A stretch of DNA of 64,000 nucleotides from Orobanche coerulescens (GCA_033398695.1 CM065809.1:179604501-179668500), one strand, 5' to 3'; shown: positions 23,698-36,602, numbered from the stretch's first letter. Notes: a model not told the origin generated them from the sequence alone. Translations and numbers: made by a program.

Positions 23698-25512
23698 TCA
23701 ATAATTTATTGAGATCTCATGATTTTCAGATACTTGTAATTCTTCAGGAATTACATCACTTTCATTTAATTGATTAGTCATTTTCGTCATTGTTTGGTTT
23801 CCATCTTGCCTCTTTCTTTTTGTAGGCATATAATCTTTGGAACCAACTGGTCGACCATGTTTTTGATGGATTTTAGACTCATTTGCTGCCAAAGCTATTT
23901 GTCCTTCAGGGACATCAATTTTAGCTGGAGTATTTGCAGCATGTATGTCAGATCGGGTCACTTTTCTTGTATCTACAAAAGCATCAGGAATTTGATTTGC
24001 AATCTTTGGCAAATGAATGATCTTTTCGATTTTTTGTTCACATTGATTTGTTCTAGAATCAAAATGTGATAAGTTTTTCTCATTCCAAGATATTTCCTTG
24101 TGCTTTTCTGGATGTAGATTTGTTCCTCCTAATGTTGGAAATGTCATTTCGTCAAAATGACAATCTGCAAAATGTGCAGTAAATAAATCACCTATTAAAG
24201 GTTCTAAATACCTTATAATCGATGGTGAATCAAATCCAACATATATCCCAAGTCTTCGTTGGGGACCCATTTTTGTTCGTTGTGGGGGTGCAATTGGGAC
24301 TTGAACCGCGCAACCAAAAGTTCGTAAGTGAGAAACATCAGGTTCTCGGCCAAAAATAATTTGCATTGGGGAGTACTCATGATTGGCTGATGGCCTTAGT
24401 CGAACTAATGTTGCAGCATGTAATATGGCATGACCCCAAGCAGTAGTTGGGAGTTTTGATTTCATAAGTAATGGTCTAGCAATAATTTGAAGGCGTTTAA
24501 TAAATGATTCTGCTAAACCATTCTGAGTATAGACATGAGCGACTGGATGTTCAATTTCAATTCCAATAGCCATACAATAGTTTTCAAATGCTTGAGACGT
24601 AAATTCACTAGCATTATCAAGATGCATTCTTTTAATTGAATTGTCTGGGAATTGAGCTCTTAATTTTATGATTTGAGCAAGTAGTCTAGGAAATGCTGCA
24701 TTTCTAGTAGAAAGCAAGCAAACATGTGACCATCTAGAAGAAGCATCAATCAATACCATAAAGTATCGAAAAGGTCCACAATGTGGATGTACAGGTCCAC
24801 AAATGTCTCCTTGAATTCTTTCTAAGAAAGATAGGGATTCATTATTAATCTTCGTATATGAAGGTCTAATGATTAACTTGCCCTGCGCACAAGCATCACA
24901 TGGGAATTCATTTGTAGAAAGAATCTTTTGATTCTTTATGTTGTGCCCATATGAATTATTGATTATTCGGCGCATCATAGTCGCTCCAGGATGTCCAAAC
25001 CTATCATGCCAAAGCTTAAAGCTCTTCGTGTCATTGAACTTCATGTTCATAACATGGTTTGTCTCACTTGATTTTACGAATGTGTAATACATTTCAGAAG
25101 GTAGTGTTGCTAATTTTCCTTTTGTCAGCTTATAGCCTGAAACAAAAGAATTTATGTAAAGATATTCATTGCTACCTTTCGTAATTGTCTCGATGTGGTA
25201 TCCATTATTGCGGATATCCTTGAAACTTAGTAAGTTCCTTTTAGACTTACTAGAGTACAATGCATTTTCAATATCTAATTTAGTATCATTTGGCAAAATG
25301 ATACAAGCTCTTCCAGAGCCTTCAATGATGTTTGATGCTCCTGATATTGTGTTAACATTATCCTCAGCTAATGTCAACTTAAAAAAATACTTCTTCTTTT
25401 GAATGATGGTATGTGTAGTGGCACTATCAGCAAGACATATATCACAAAATTCCATTTGAGTTTCTGAGACATTTTTATAAGGAAGATCAATTTGATTAAG
25501 TAAATATTTCAA
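23698..25512 (-). CDS. Copia protease and integrase region
   Basis: A 604-residue open frame. It starts with a protease-like segment (CDICLADSATTHTI, where the copia catalytic D-S-G/A motif reads DSAT). The GAG-pre-integrase domain follows (LWHDRFGHPGATMMRRII, then CDACAQGK). Next is the integrase core with D (GDICGPVHPHCGPFRYFMVL), D (RMHLDNASEFTSQAF) and E (NGLAESFIKRLQ). The C-terminal part is the variable linker before RT. It is separated from gag by a stop near 25614 and from RT by a frame break near 23550-23700. Confidence 0.88.
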   Translation of the reverse strand: MKYLLNQIDLPYKNVSETQMEFCDICLADSATTHTIIQKKKYFFKLTLAEDNVNTISGASNIIEGSGRACIILPNDTKLDIENALYSSKSKRNLLSFKDIRNNGYHIETITKGSNEYLYINSFVSGYKLTKGKLATLPSEMYYTFVKSSETNHVMNMKFNDTKSFKLWHDRFGHPGATMMRRIINNSYGHNIKNQKILSTNEFPCDACAQGKLIIRPSYTKINNESLSFLERIQGDICGPVHPHCGPFRYFMVLIDASSRWSHVCLLSTRNAAFPRLLAQIIKLRAQFPDNSIKRMHLDNASEFTSQAFENYCMAIGIEIEHPVAHVYTQNGLAESFIKRLQIIARPLLMKSKLPTTAWGHAILHAATLVRLRPSANHEYSPMQIIFGREPDVSHLRTFGCAVQVPIAPPQRTKMGPQRRLGIYVGFDSPSIIRYLEPLIGDLFTAHFADCHFDEMTFPTLGGTNLHPEKHKEISWNEKNLSHFDSRTNQCEQKIEKIIHLPKIANQIPDAFVDTRKVTRSDIHAANTPAKIDVPEGQIALAANESKIHQKHGRPVGSKDYMPTKRKRQDGNQTMTKMTNQLNESDVIPEELQVSENHEISINY

Positions 25513-25613
25513 GGAAAAATAAGCAATTGTTTATAGTGGAAAGACAATGATGTGGAAATAAATAACTGAAATAAGCAATGTCTTCTTATCAACTAGAAAT
25601 AAATGGTAAAGGA

Positions 25614-26229
25614 CTAAACAATGTTCATATTATTGTCTTCAAGCACACCACCACCAATCAACTGATCCATATTATCTCCTTTCGGGTCATCAAAAAAATC
25701 GGAGACATCTAAGTGAGTAATATTAATTGGACCGTCAAAATCAACATTATTGGACTCCTTCGTGCCTTTTCCCTTGATTGAATTTTGATATAGATCCGCA
25801 AGGTGTTTTGCTGTTCGGCAAATACGTGCCCAATGTCCCGTCATGCCACACCTTTGGCATTTACCTTCCTTTTTGGATGAATTGTGCTCGTTGGATACTT
25901 TATGACTTTTGTTGCTAGAGGTTGCATCATGTGGTTTACCGCGTCCACGACCGCAACCATATTCACGTCCACGGCCATGTCCACGCCTACGTCCACGTTG
26001 GTTCCCTCGACCACGTCTATTATCATGGTTGAAAGTTGCATTGGCTTCAGGCAATGCAACGGAACCGGTGGGGCGGAGTTCGTGGTTTTTCAGGAGCAAT
26101 TCATTATTTTGCTGAGCAACCAACAAACAAGATATTAGTTCTGATTACTTTTTGAAACCACGCTCTCTATATTGTTGTTATAACAGCACATTAGAAGCAT
26201 GAAAAGTGGAGAATGTTTTCTCAAGCATA
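25614..26229 (-). pseudogene. Copia gag, 3' part with zinc knuckle
   Basis: Reads MLEKTFSTFHASNVLL at the insertion edge, continues through QQNNELLLKNHELRPTGS and an Arg/Gly-rich stretch to a CCHC knuckle CQRCGMTGHWARIC. It continues the gag frame at 44723-45109 once the gypsy insertion is removed (GEKISDAD | MLEKTFSTF). One frame break lies around 26130-26180. Confidence 0.85.
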
Positions 26230-26234
26230 TCAGC

Positions 26235-28098
26235 TGTAACACCCCCAAGACGATCAGGGCATATTACAGCGCCGTGGACCCCACACTGTGGAATCCACCA
26301 GGCTAACGTACCAACAAGACATTCGACAACGACATACATCAACAACCAACCGACAATTTCACAAACCAAAGACTGAAATCCAACAATACAATCTGACATC
26401 AAATCTATTTCCCAAAACGGGTACAAAACGTTAATAAATTCAACAGGGAAGTACTCGAGTACTTAAATCCATGACATAGTAAATAAATGACAAAACAGAA
26501 CATCAACAGACGACCACCAAACAGTATCATGCTTGCCCATCATCCTCATACGGCTCGTATGCTCGCTTGTCTCCAAGACCTGTACCTGAAATACAAAAAG
26601 TATTTCCCTCATTTAAGGGGTTAGCGACAACTGCTAGTGCAAGTACAATCCATTTGAACTACCATTCTAATCAGATGAAAATATGCGCCAAAAATCACTT
26701 TAGAAATCATTTATATTCCAGAATATTTTACGGTGCACAAGCACAAAACACATTTCTCCAACAAAACATTTCAAAGTTAACCTCGGTACGAGACTCACGG
26801 CCACCGTACCCCGCAGAGCCCCGTCGGACATCCCTGGGTGGTTAACCATAGTTCACGATACGAAACTCACGGAAATGTATCCCTAGAGGCCCCATCAGAC
26901 CATCCCTAGGTGAACATACACATATATATATCCCTACAACCACGAAAAGCCATAATTCAAGTACTAGAACGCGTAAACAAATGTAAAGTACTTGCCTTTA
27001 AGACATCTTCGAAGAACTCGGAATTAATAACAACTATGAACGATCCGAATGGAAAACGACGGTTCCTAAATGAAGGATCAGCGTAACTCAGTCCTAACGG
27101 ACAACAATAATCGAATGGAATACACCCATAAACCCGATTACAAACCACGACAATGAACGATCAATCGATACGGGCGAGGGTTTACGCAAAACCTCCCCGA
27201 ATCAATAATTCACGAATTTAACTAGGTGAAATGGATTGGGATTCATCCGATAACAACAATCGATGAGGAAATATACAACATATATGTACAATTCGAAATC
27301 AATCACGAAAAACCCGAAAAACCCCCAAATTAGACAAGTTTAGGGTTCCTACAGAAAGTACCTCGGATTCGAATGATGGAGGATGATTACGTTGATGATA
27401 ATATGATAGCACGAGCCTACGGTGATGGGGAATGAAGAACCACTGATCGAAGGTGGAAGAAATCGCCTCCTGGAGTCGCCCGCTGGAGAAAACGAAGGAA
27501 GAGATGAGAAAATGAGGTGTTGACCTGCGCATTGCTTTAAAGCAATGTTATTCTGGCCGTAACAGGGGTTACTTACAGCCGTAACATGGCCAAATTACGG
27601 CCGTAACTGCTGGGTGTTACGACCGTAACACCTCTTGGGCCAGATTACTGGCATTTCTTGTCAACGATTAGGACGACTACGAAACTGGACACCTGCTATC
27701 GAACCAAAAATATGGTTACGAAGTACATTCAATGACGAACCTAAGCGTTACAAGAAAATACAATTCCGACCACCGGAGATTCCGAATGCGACAAAGAAAA
27801 TGAAATTCTCTAAACTTGTAGGAAATTACAAAAATGGCCCAAGTGCCCGAAAATCACGATACGACGTCGGATTAACAAACCGAAAGTCTCAACATGACTA
27901 ACTCAACCATACGAACTTATGCAAATCAAGAAACAACGAAAACGAACGAGTTTTACGAAAATCGAACGTTCATACTACAAAACATGTCATAAAATGAATT
28001 TACGTGAAAACATCACCAAAACTCGTCCAAATGGAAAAACTCCAAGAATAAAGTAGATTCCAAATGTCGAAACAGTTACAAGCGAGTCGATAAAAATA
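26235..28098 (-). repeat. Left (3') LTR of the middle gypsy element, truncated
   Basis: Nearly identical to 42816-44670, except in a variable block around 27530-27680 versus 44090-44260. It stops at '...cgataaaaatag', where the intact right LTR continues with 'acatacacc...' to its CA end. The sequence resumes in pol, so the LTR end and the pol-LTR junction have been deleted. Confidence 0.9.
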
Positions 28099-28106
28099 GT
28101 TTTGTG

Positions 28107-28573
28107 TAGGCCTGGGACTTTTCGGTTCGAGGGAGAAAAATACAGGAACCGGAACCGAACCGCATAGTTTTTTCGCAGTTCAGTTTTGCCAGTTTTTTTT
28201 GTCTGAACTGATTCGGAACCGAACCGCGCAGGAACCGAACCGAACCGGAATCGATTTTGCATGGTTCGGACGAAATATATTATGTTATATTTTATTTGAT
28301 TAAGAATATATTATATTATATTATATTATATTAATTATGTTTAATAAGAATATATTATATTATATTATATTATATTCAGAGGGTCGGTTTCCCAATTCAG
28401 TGCGGTTCGGACGGTTCCTTGCGGTTCAGATCGGTTCCTCTTTAAAACAAACAGGAACCGTGAACTGAACCGAACCGAAAAAAAAAATTGTTGCTAGGAA
28501 CCGAACCGAACCGTCGGTTCCGATGCGGTTCGGATCGGTTCTGCGGTTCCCGGTTTCAAAAGTCCCAGCCCTA
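28107..28573. mobile_element. hAT-type MITE (467 bp)
   Basis: Flanked by a perfect 8-bp duplication GTTTTGTG (28099-28106, 28574-28581). Terminal inverted repeats are TAGGCCTGGGACTTTT and TAGGGCTGGGACTTTT (one mismatch). The interior is reiterated 'ggttcgg'/'ccgaacc' plus a TATAT-rich core, with no coding capacity. The 8-bp duplication and TAGGG-type ends are typical of hAT elements. Confidence 0.9.
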
Positions 28574-28581
28574 GTTTTGTG

Positions 28582-29467
28582 CCTTAACTGCTTGTCTCGA
28601 CGCTCCAAAATCCTGACGGGCCTCTCCTCAAACGTAACATCCTTCTCGATCTCCATGTCTCCGAAATCAATAATATGGGACGGTTCTGGAACGTACTTCC
28701 TCAATTGGAAGATGTGAAACACACTATGTACATGACTCAACGACGGAGGTAATGCCAAACGGTACGCTAACTCGCCAACTCTCTCCAATATCTCGAAAGG
28801 TCCAATATACCTCGGGCTTAGCTTCCCCTTTTTCCCAAAATGGAAAACTCCCTTCGACGGAGACACTCTCAACAGAACATGATCTCCCACCTCAAACTCC
28901 AAAGGTCGACGCCTAGCATCCGCATAAGACTTTTGCCGACTTTGAGCTGCCAACATTCTCTTTCTAATCAACTCAACTTTCTCCCTCGTCTCCAACACAA
29001 GGTCCGGCTCGGTGCCAACTAAATCGGACGGTTCATCCCAACATATCGGTGATCGGCAACATCGGCCATAAAGCGCATCATACGGTGCCATCTTAATCGA
29101 CGCGTGCCAGCTATTATTATAAGGAAACTCAATCAAGGCCAGATGCTCCTCCCAGTCACTACTCCAGTCTAACGCACACGCGCGCAACATATCCTCGAAC
29201 GTTTGAATGGTACGCTCGGACTGTCCGTCGGTCTGAGGGTGGAAAGATGTACTCAAATGCAAATGTGTCTCCAATGCCTTATGTACTGCCTGCCAGAAGT
29301 GCGATACAAACCATCCATCTCTGTCCAAAATAATAGTCACCGACGTACCATGAAGCCTCACTATCTGCGCGATAAAAACACGAGCTAATTTTTCTGAACC
29401 CCACGTATCCTTGATGCCCAGAAAATGTGCCGACTTAGTCAGCCGGTCCACGATCACCCACACCATA
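28582..29467 (-). pseudogene. Integrase 3' part of the middle gypsy element
   Basis: Begins WVIVDRLTKSAHFLG at the insertion edge (first catalytic D upstream in DISVDFVTS at about 38950), then IILDRDGWFVSHFWQ (second D) and [18 protein letters not shown] (E). The chain then runs through the C-terminal barrel (GKLSPRYIGPFEILERVG...). It ends at RILERRDKQLRHKT, where the hAT MITE and deletion cut off the rest, so any chromodomain is lost. Confidence 0.92.
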
Positions 29468-31766
29468 TGTAGCGACCACTTTTCTAAAATATAATTCTTC
29501 AAATTTTAAGAAGAATAAATAAAAATTTTGCAGCGGAAATACATTTCAAAAAGACAAACTTAATAATTGCAAGTAATCTTCTCGAGTCATTGTTAAAACA
29601 AAACATACGTTGACATAAAAATAAAACAAATTGAACACTTGTCCATAAACATAATTTGAAATAAATAACATTAAATAAATAAACATTTAATCATAGGCTT
29701 GATCATCCCACTCTCAATCGCATGCCACATCGAGCTCCTCAACCTGAAAGGGGGTAAAATGGTGGGGTGAGCTTCCAACTCGCTCAGTGTGGAGAGTACG
29801 CAATATGTCTACGTTAATTACTAAATATATTAGCAAGTATAAACAACATGACTGATAAATTCGATGCCGTCAGCTGGCAAGGCTTTATGCACAATTACGT
29901 GCTTCGATCGATTTGCACATTTAAGTGCTTCGATCGATTGCACATTTAAGTGCTTCGATCGATTTGCACATTTAAGTGCTTCTGATCGATTTCACGTGCA
30001 CATACAAGACAATATATAAAGCAATTAAAATAAACAAAAGCGTAATAAATCCCCACACGGATAAAATGCGATTCTTGACTTGAATGTGATGAAGATGCTT
30101 GACTCGATAATTCTAGGCCGTAAATTCTTGTTATTATCTACAATTAATAATAATAAAAAAATTATTATTATTATATGGTAGAATTAAATTGTAAGTGAAT
30201 AATAATAGTAATTAAAAATGTCAACATGTTAAAAGCTTGGCGAAAGGGACCGAAATTGAAGAAATTATAATTCGATTGGGGCTAATCAAATAATTATAAA
30301 CCAGATCGGGCAAGAAGGAAGAAGCTGAAAATTTGAGGCTGAAATTGACATACACTAAAAAAGCTGATTTGGGGTCAAATCGAGAAGGTCTGGAACATGG
30401 GGGTTAAATTGAAGAACCCTAAAATTAACTGGGTATAAAAACCCTTTTACCCTAAAGAAGTCAGCCGACAACTTGCTACTTCTTCTTCCTCAATTCCTCT
30501 CTCTCGATGTCCTCTCTCTCTCCCTCTCATATCCTCTTTCTCACTTCTTCTCGGTTCATCTCTCTCCCTGCTCTCTGAAAACAAAAAAAAATATATATCT
30601 CTCTCTCTAAAGTTCTTGGCCGACAACCACACACTCAAAATACACACCAAGGTGTGATCGATTCACACAGACCATAAAGCACAGAGATTAAACAAAAGGG
30701 CTTCGGCCCTTGTCCTCTGATGGACGACGCAACCAAGAAATATTGCGACGGGAAGTCAGGGCAAGGAAATAGAGGTAAGGAACTGGTTCTTGATTGAGGG
30801 CCGGTTACTTTTCCTGTTCGGATTGGTTGTTGTATGTGGGTTCCGATATGGATTCGGCCATGAGTTCGGGCCGGTTTTGATTCTCTGAAATTGGGATGGA
30901 ACTTGTGGTGCGATTCTTGTTCGGGTGCTTGTATTCCAGTTTCACGCTTGGGGTTTTGAATTCCGATTTGGGCTGGGGTTAATTTCGGGCTCAAGAGTCG
31001 GCAGAATTAGTAAGGACTAAGGAGGACGGCCGGAGCCGACGAATATTAATGGGTACTCGGCTTGACTGTGTTGGGTGTATTTTGTGTAATCAAAGGGTAT
31101 AGCAGGGGGAAAAATTTACCTGTTGTGCTCCTGTGTAGAAATCTGAAGTCTGATATTTGTGAAATGTGTTCTGCTCGGTTGCTGCGGGATTTATGATGAG
31201 TTGAGGAAAAGGAATGGATATGAATTGTCATGGATTGTTATTTATATTTTTAGTCTAGGATTTAACTGCTCATTCCATGATGACAAAACTCCCCCCATTA
31301 TGCCCACTACCTCCATTAAGGAAGTTAATGAAGGTGCAGAAAACTCCCCCATGTTTTGATCGTGTGTGAGTGGAAGAGGATGTTGGGCTTGGCATTTGGG
31401 CCGGGGTATCGGGTTAGACAATAAAATAGGAATTGGGTTGGATATTATAATGGGTCTGGCTTAGGCCGGCCCAAAGTAAATGGATTAAATTAATTAAAAT
31501 GAAATTGTAAAATTTTATGGATAACGATTAATATCACTTAAAATTTGACTCGGGCCTAGAAATGACGATATGAAATACGATAAAATAAAATAAGAAATGA
31601 CACGACATGAATCACGTGACTCGACATGAATTATATTGACAAATGAATTTGCATGATCATGAAATAAAATGAATTAAACGATAAATTATTCGGGCATTAA
31701 TTTAATAAAATTGAATATGTTTTCTATAATTCACAATAAATGTATGTGTGAAATCGGGGCGTTACA
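29468..31766 (-). repeat. Left (3') LTR of the innermost gypsy element
   Basis: Matches 36603-38917. Outside 29860-30330 the two copies differ at only a few bases; inside that stretch there are more than ten small differences, nearly all where the right copy has CTG or CCG. About 29890-30000 holds a 27-30 bp tandem repeat 'tttgcacatttaagtgctt...'. Confidence 0.95.
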
Positions 31767-31783
31767 ACCTACCCCCCTTTAAC
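31767..31783 (-). other. Polypurine tract of the innermost gypsy element
   Basis: Minus strand 'gttaaaggggggtaggt' directly abuts the 3' LTR (TGTAACGCCCC), the place where plus-strand DNA synthesis is primed in LTR elements. Confidence 0.85.
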
Positions 31784-31990
31784 AAATTTTCGTCCTCGAA
31801 AATTAAGTTTAAATACCTTAAAAAAGAATGTTGGATACTTAGAACGAATCTCCTCTTCACGTTCCCAAGTTGCCTCATTTGGTCCATGACGACTCCATTG
31901 AACTTTCACCAATTTAATCTCTTTGTTTCAGAATCGTGTACCCTACGCCCCAAAATAGCTATAGGTACCTCCTCATAAGTCGATTCTTGG

Positions 31991-34193
31991 CTACATGCAA
32001 CTCTTTGAAATTGCATACATGACCGGGATCATGTACGCATTTTCTCGGCATGGAGACGTGAAAGACATTGTGCACTCTGACAATTCCAGCAATGCCAAAC
32101 TATAAGCAAGATCACCAACACGACCCAAAATCTCAAAAGGTCCGATATAACGAGGCTGTAGCTTTCCCTTTTTACCGAATCGTATTACTCCTTTCATCGG
32201 CGCTACTTTCAGGAACACCTTCTCTCCAATCTCAAATTGGATATCTTTCATCCGTTTATCCGCATAAGACTTCTGCCGATCCTGGGCAGTCCTACTTCTG
32301 ATTTCGGCTATTTTCTCTACAGTCTGCTCGATCAATTCTGGACCCAAAATTTTTCCTTCTCCAACCTCACTCCAATAAAGGGGCGATCGACATTTTCTTC
32401 CGTACAGAGCCTCATATGGGGCCATTTGTATAGTTGCTTGGTAACTATTGTTATAAGCAAACTCCACTAACGGCAAAATATTCTCCCAATTCTCACCAGT
32501 ATCAAGAACACACGCCCCCAACAAGTCTTCAAGTGTCTTGATAGTCCGCTCAGATTGACCATCGGTTTGCGGATGATATGCGATCGAAATTCAACTTAGT
32601 GCCCAAAGCACTCTGAAGACTCTTCCAAAATTTCGACGTAAATCGCGGATCTCTATCTGATACGATCGACACTGGAACACCATGTAGCCTCAAGATCTCC
32701 CGGATATAAATCTGTGCATATTGTTCCATCGTAAGTCATCCTCACGAGTAGAAAATGAGATGACTTCGTCAAACGATCTACTATCACCCGGATAGCGTCG
32801 TTCTTCCTCACGGTTCGTGGCGGACCAACCACGAAATCCATTGTGATATGCTCCCATTTCCATTCAGGATTTCCAACGGTTGAAGTAAACCTCCTGGCCG
32901 TTGGTGTTCTGCCTTCACCTGCTGACATATCATACACTTCTCCACAAATACACCAATGTCCCGTTTCATTCCTCTCCACCAAAAGAACTTCTTCAGGTCG
33001 TGGTACATCTTTGTACCTCCCGGGTGAGCGGAGTATGGTGCATTGTGAGCTTCTTCAAGGATTTGCTTCCTAAGGGATGGATCCTTAGGAACACATAACC
33101 TCCCCTCATAAGTCAAAACGTCGTCTGCGGAAACGACCAACTTCTCAATACTCCCAGCTTGTGCTCGATCCTTCATCTTGCACAAGAACTTATCACGTGG
33201 TTGAGCCTCCTTAATCTTATCCCTCAAGTTTGGTTGCAAGACCAAAGATGATAGGATTGCTTTCGAATGTTTTGATGACTCAACTACCTCAATACTCAAC
33301 TGGGAGAACTCCTTTATCAAACTCTCTTGATCGGTCAAGCAAGCTAACTCGCCTCTAGTCTTCCGACTCAAGGCATCAGCTACCACATTAGCCTTACCCG
33401 GATGGTAATGAATAGTACAATCATAGTCCTTCACCAATTCTAGCCATCGCCTTTGTCTCATGTTAAGGTCCTTCTGTGTGAAAAGATACTTCAAACTTTT
33501 ATGGTCAGTGTATATCTCACACTTTCCTCCGTAGAGATAGTGACGCCAAATCTTCAGCGCATGTACTACGGCGGCCCAACTCCGGATCATGCGTTGGATA
33601 GTTCAACTCATGTGGTTTAAGCCGTCTCGATGCATAGGCTACTACTTTACCATGTTGCATCGTAACACAACCCAACCCCGCTTTGAGGCATCACTATAAA
33701 TAACAAAGTCTTCCGTCGGATCGGGAATCGTTAATACTGGTGCCGAGGTTAGTCTCCTTTTCAACTCTTGAAAACTTTCCTCGCACTTGTCGTTCCATTC
33801 AAACCTCACGCCTTTCCTTGTTAACTGGGTCATAGGAGTGGCGATTTTCGAAAATCCTTCGATAAATCTCCTATAATAGCCAGCTAGGCCCAGAAAGCTG
33901 CGGACTTCGCTCGCATCCTTGGGTATTCCCCAACTACTCACTGCTACAACTTTATCGGAATCAACCTCAATTCCTTTTGAAGTCACCACATGTCCAAGGA
34001 ATCCAACTCTGTTTAACCAAAACTCACATTTCTTGAATTTAGCATACAACTTCTCCTTGCGAAGTGTCTCCAATGTAATCCTCAAATGTTCTTGGTGTTG
34101 TTCCTTGTCCTTAGAATACACCAAGATGTCATCTATAAAGACGATCAGGAACTTATCCAAGTAAGGTTGGAACACCCTGTTCATCAAATCCAT
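31991..34193 (-). pseudogene. RT, RNase H and integrase of the innermost gypsy element (broken frames)
   Basis: Pieces in order: RT palm with [11 protein letters not shown] (34193-33642); RNase H and integrase zinc domain (33590-32808: [59 protein letters not shown]); integrase core start (VIVDRLTKSSHFL, about 32760); and a 3' integrase piece (32524-31991: FAYNNSYQATIQMAPYEALY, GKLQPRYIGPFEILGRVG). Breaks lie near 34200-34320, 33600-33640, 32800-32980 and 32530-32650. Several are single-base changes at CCG or CTG runs and may be sequencing errors. Confidence 0.88.
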
Positions 34194-34320
34194 AAAAAGG
34201 CCGGTGCATTACTCAAGCCAAAAGGCATCACTACAAATTTAAAATGTCCATAACGGGTTCTCAAGGCCGTCTTGGGAATGTCACACTCCTAATCTTGATT
34301 GGTGATACCCCGACCGTAAA

Positions 34321-36186
34321 TCAATCTTCGAAAAGGTTCCGCTCCCTCAACTGATCGAATAGATCCTCGATTCTCGGTAGTGGGTACTTGTTCTTCACCG
34401 TGAGTCGATTCAGCTCTCTGTAATCTATACACATCCGAAGTGACCCATCCTTCTTTCTTACAAACAGTACTGGTGCACCCCAGGGTGACACGCTAGGACG
34501 AACAAATCCGAGCTCCAGTAACTCTTGAATTTGGACCTTCAATTCTTGAAGTTCCCTCGGAGCCATTCTATATGACGCTTTGGATGTTGGGTCCGCCCCT
34601 GGGACCAAATCAATACTAAACTCAACTTGTCGGTCGGGTGGGACTCCCGGCAAATCTTCTGGAAACACATCCAGAAACTCTTGTACTATAGGTACGTCTG
34701 TAGGGGACACCTCGTTAGTACGAGTGTCGACCAAACTCACCAAGTAGCCCTGACATTTCTCCTTCCTTAGACCTCTGAATGCTTTCATGGCTGTGATTAC
34801 TCTTGGTACGGTCCTACTCTTAGTACCATAAAAGGTGATCGACTCGCCTTCGGAACACCTCAATGTTACCTTATTCTCACGGCAACTTATATCGGCATCA
34901 TGTCTATCGAGCCAGTCCATACCAAGGATCACATCAAAATCCATCGAGTTAATTAAATACAGGCTAGCGTCAAATTCTCTACCTCCTATCTCAATATTCT
35001 CGTCAATCATTGTATTAGTGAGGATCGTATTTCCTGACGGTAAGCTAACCTCAAGAGACTCAACAGTTCTAATGCTTTTATGACCAATAGCATGATAAAA
35101 CTTTGCAGACATAAAAGTATGTGTGGCACCAGTGTCAAATAAAGCAAAAGCAGGCACACTAGATATCATAAGCATACCTGATACTGTGCCGGGATTCTCA
35201 TCTGCGTCCTTTTGGGTCAAAGAATAAATACGAGCCTTTCCTACAGAACCTTGACCTTTGGCCCTTTGGAGATGACAATTCGAAGCTGCATGCCCTGGCT
35301 CCTTGCATCTGTAGCAGACACCTTTTCCATACAAACACTCCCCGCCATGATTCTTACCACACTTCGAGCACTCTGGCTTACTGGTTTGAGGCTTAGGTCC
35401 CGACCTTTGATCAACCTTTGCTTGCTTATTATAGACCATGGCCTTATTTTGGTTTCCATTCCATTGCCTCTTACCGATATTAGGCTTCGTAGACTGTTGT
35501 TGATCCAGATTATGGCTAGCCTCAACCTCTTGGGCTCGAAAAACCGTCTCGGTATAGGGTAGCACCCCATGACCAGCCACGATGTGACGAATACTCGGGC
35601 GTAAACCACTCCGGAACTTAAGGGCCCTCTTTCGATCTGTATCCACCATGTGCTCCACAAAGAAGCTGATTTGGTTGAATTTTCTTTCATATTCTTCAAC
35701 TGTCATTCCTCCTTGTTCCAGGTTCCAAAACTCTCTCTCCATCTTCTCTCGGTAGTGCTGTGGGTAGTACTGTTCCATCACTATTTCCTTGAACCGATCC
35801 CATGTTAATGCAGCACGCCCGGCCGCCGGCCTCAAACGCCAATAGCTTATCCACCAGCGTCCAGCATCCTCCACCATTTGATATTGGCCACAAATAATTC
35901 TTTGCGCATCGGTGCACCCAATGAGCTCAAAGGTGCGTTCCAGCGACATAAACCATTCATCAACGAAAGTTGGTCCTTCCCGACCGTTGAATGTGGGTGG
36001 GGTGAAACGTCGGAATTGTTGCACGACTTGTGCCTGAGTAGGAGCTGGCACGTTATTGTTGTGGTTATCCTGACCTTCGTCACCACCACCAAGGTTAGCA
36101 TTCTGACCACCGAGATTATCTGCACCTCGGTTAGCTGGGCGTCCACGTCCACGAGTTTCCATTATCCTAAGGCATACCACACGCAA
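34321..36186 (-). CDS. Gag-protease-RT (N-terminal) polyprotein of the innermost gypsy element
   Basis: A 621-residue open frame; the [13 protein letters not shown] start near residue 10 is the likely true N-terminus. Gag core at about 55-230 ([40 protein letters not shown]). Two zinc knuckles at about 275-310 ([26 protein letters not shown]). Aspartic protease near 350 with an intact [11 protein letters not shown] starts at about 500 ([40 protein letters not shown]) and the frame stops early at LRERNLFED. Gag packages element RNA, the protease cleaves the polyprotein, and RT copies it. Confidence 0.92.
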   Translation of the reverse strand: MRVVCLRIMETRGRGRPANRGADNLGGQNANLGGGDEGQDNHNNNVPAPTQAQVVQQFRRFTPPTFNGREGPTFVDEWFMSLERTFELIGCTDAQRIICGQYQMVEDAGRWWISYWRLRPAAGRAALTWDRFKEIVMEQYYPQHYREKMEREFWNLEQGGMTVEEYERKFNQISFFVEHMVDTDRKRALKFRSGLRPSIRHIVAGHGVLPYTETVFRAQEVEASHNLDQQQSTKPNIGKRQWNGNQNKAMVYNKQAKVDQRSGPKPQTSKPECSKCGKNHGGECLYGKGVCYRCKEPGHAASNCHLQRAKGQGSVGKARIYSLTQKDADENPGTVSGMLMISSVPAFALFDTGATHTFMSAKFYHAIGHKSIRTVESLEVSLPSGNTILTNTMIDENIEIGGREFDASLYLINSMDFDVILGMDWLDRHDADISCRENKVTLRCSEGESITFYGTKSRTVPRVITAMKAFRGLRKEKCQGYLVSLVDTRTNEVSPTDVPIVQEFLDVFPEDLPGVPPDRQVEFSIDLVPGADPTSKASYRMAPRELQELKVQIQELLELGFVRPSVSPWGAPVLFVRKKDGSLRMCIDYRELNRLTVKNKYPLPRIEDLFDQLRERNLFED

Positions 36187-36585
36187 CGATCCTTCAGTAC
36201 TTACCCAACGAGAGGGAGAAATAAAATGGAGCGTTACACTGCATCTATAGGTTGAGCACCAGAGATTTCTAGCAATGATGACTTTCGCATGTCACACATA
36301 TACTTATGAATTTATAAGAAAATAATTTCATGCCCAAATATTTTATCATAAAATTCTTATGTACAAAATAGACTGAAGATGCATCTATAATGCATAAATC
36401 ATGGTTGATCTGGTAAACTGCATCTATCACATAATGAATAATAATAACTTAATATACCTTGGAGTCGACGTGGAGCGGCAGAGGTGGATGATCATAATTT
36501 CTAAAGAAATATTTGACTACTTGCGAAAATGAAATTTTAGTTTAGAAAAAGAAACCATTTTAACGAGTCCACAGAATCGTAGACC

Positions 36586-36598
36586 CACTCTGATACCA
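36586..36598 (-). other. Primer-binding site of the innermost gypsy element
   Basis: Minus strand TGGTATCAGAGTG, four bases from the LTR end. It is complementary to the 3' end expected of initiator methionine tRNA, the usual plant Ty3/gypsy primer. Confidence 0.85.
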
Positions 36599-36602
36599 CT
36601 TA

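Noticed and set aside
30447..31359. Short frames repeated exactly at 37598-38510
   Set aside because: They lie in the two LTR copies of the innermost gypsy element and have no coding signature; the repetition is LTR identity.
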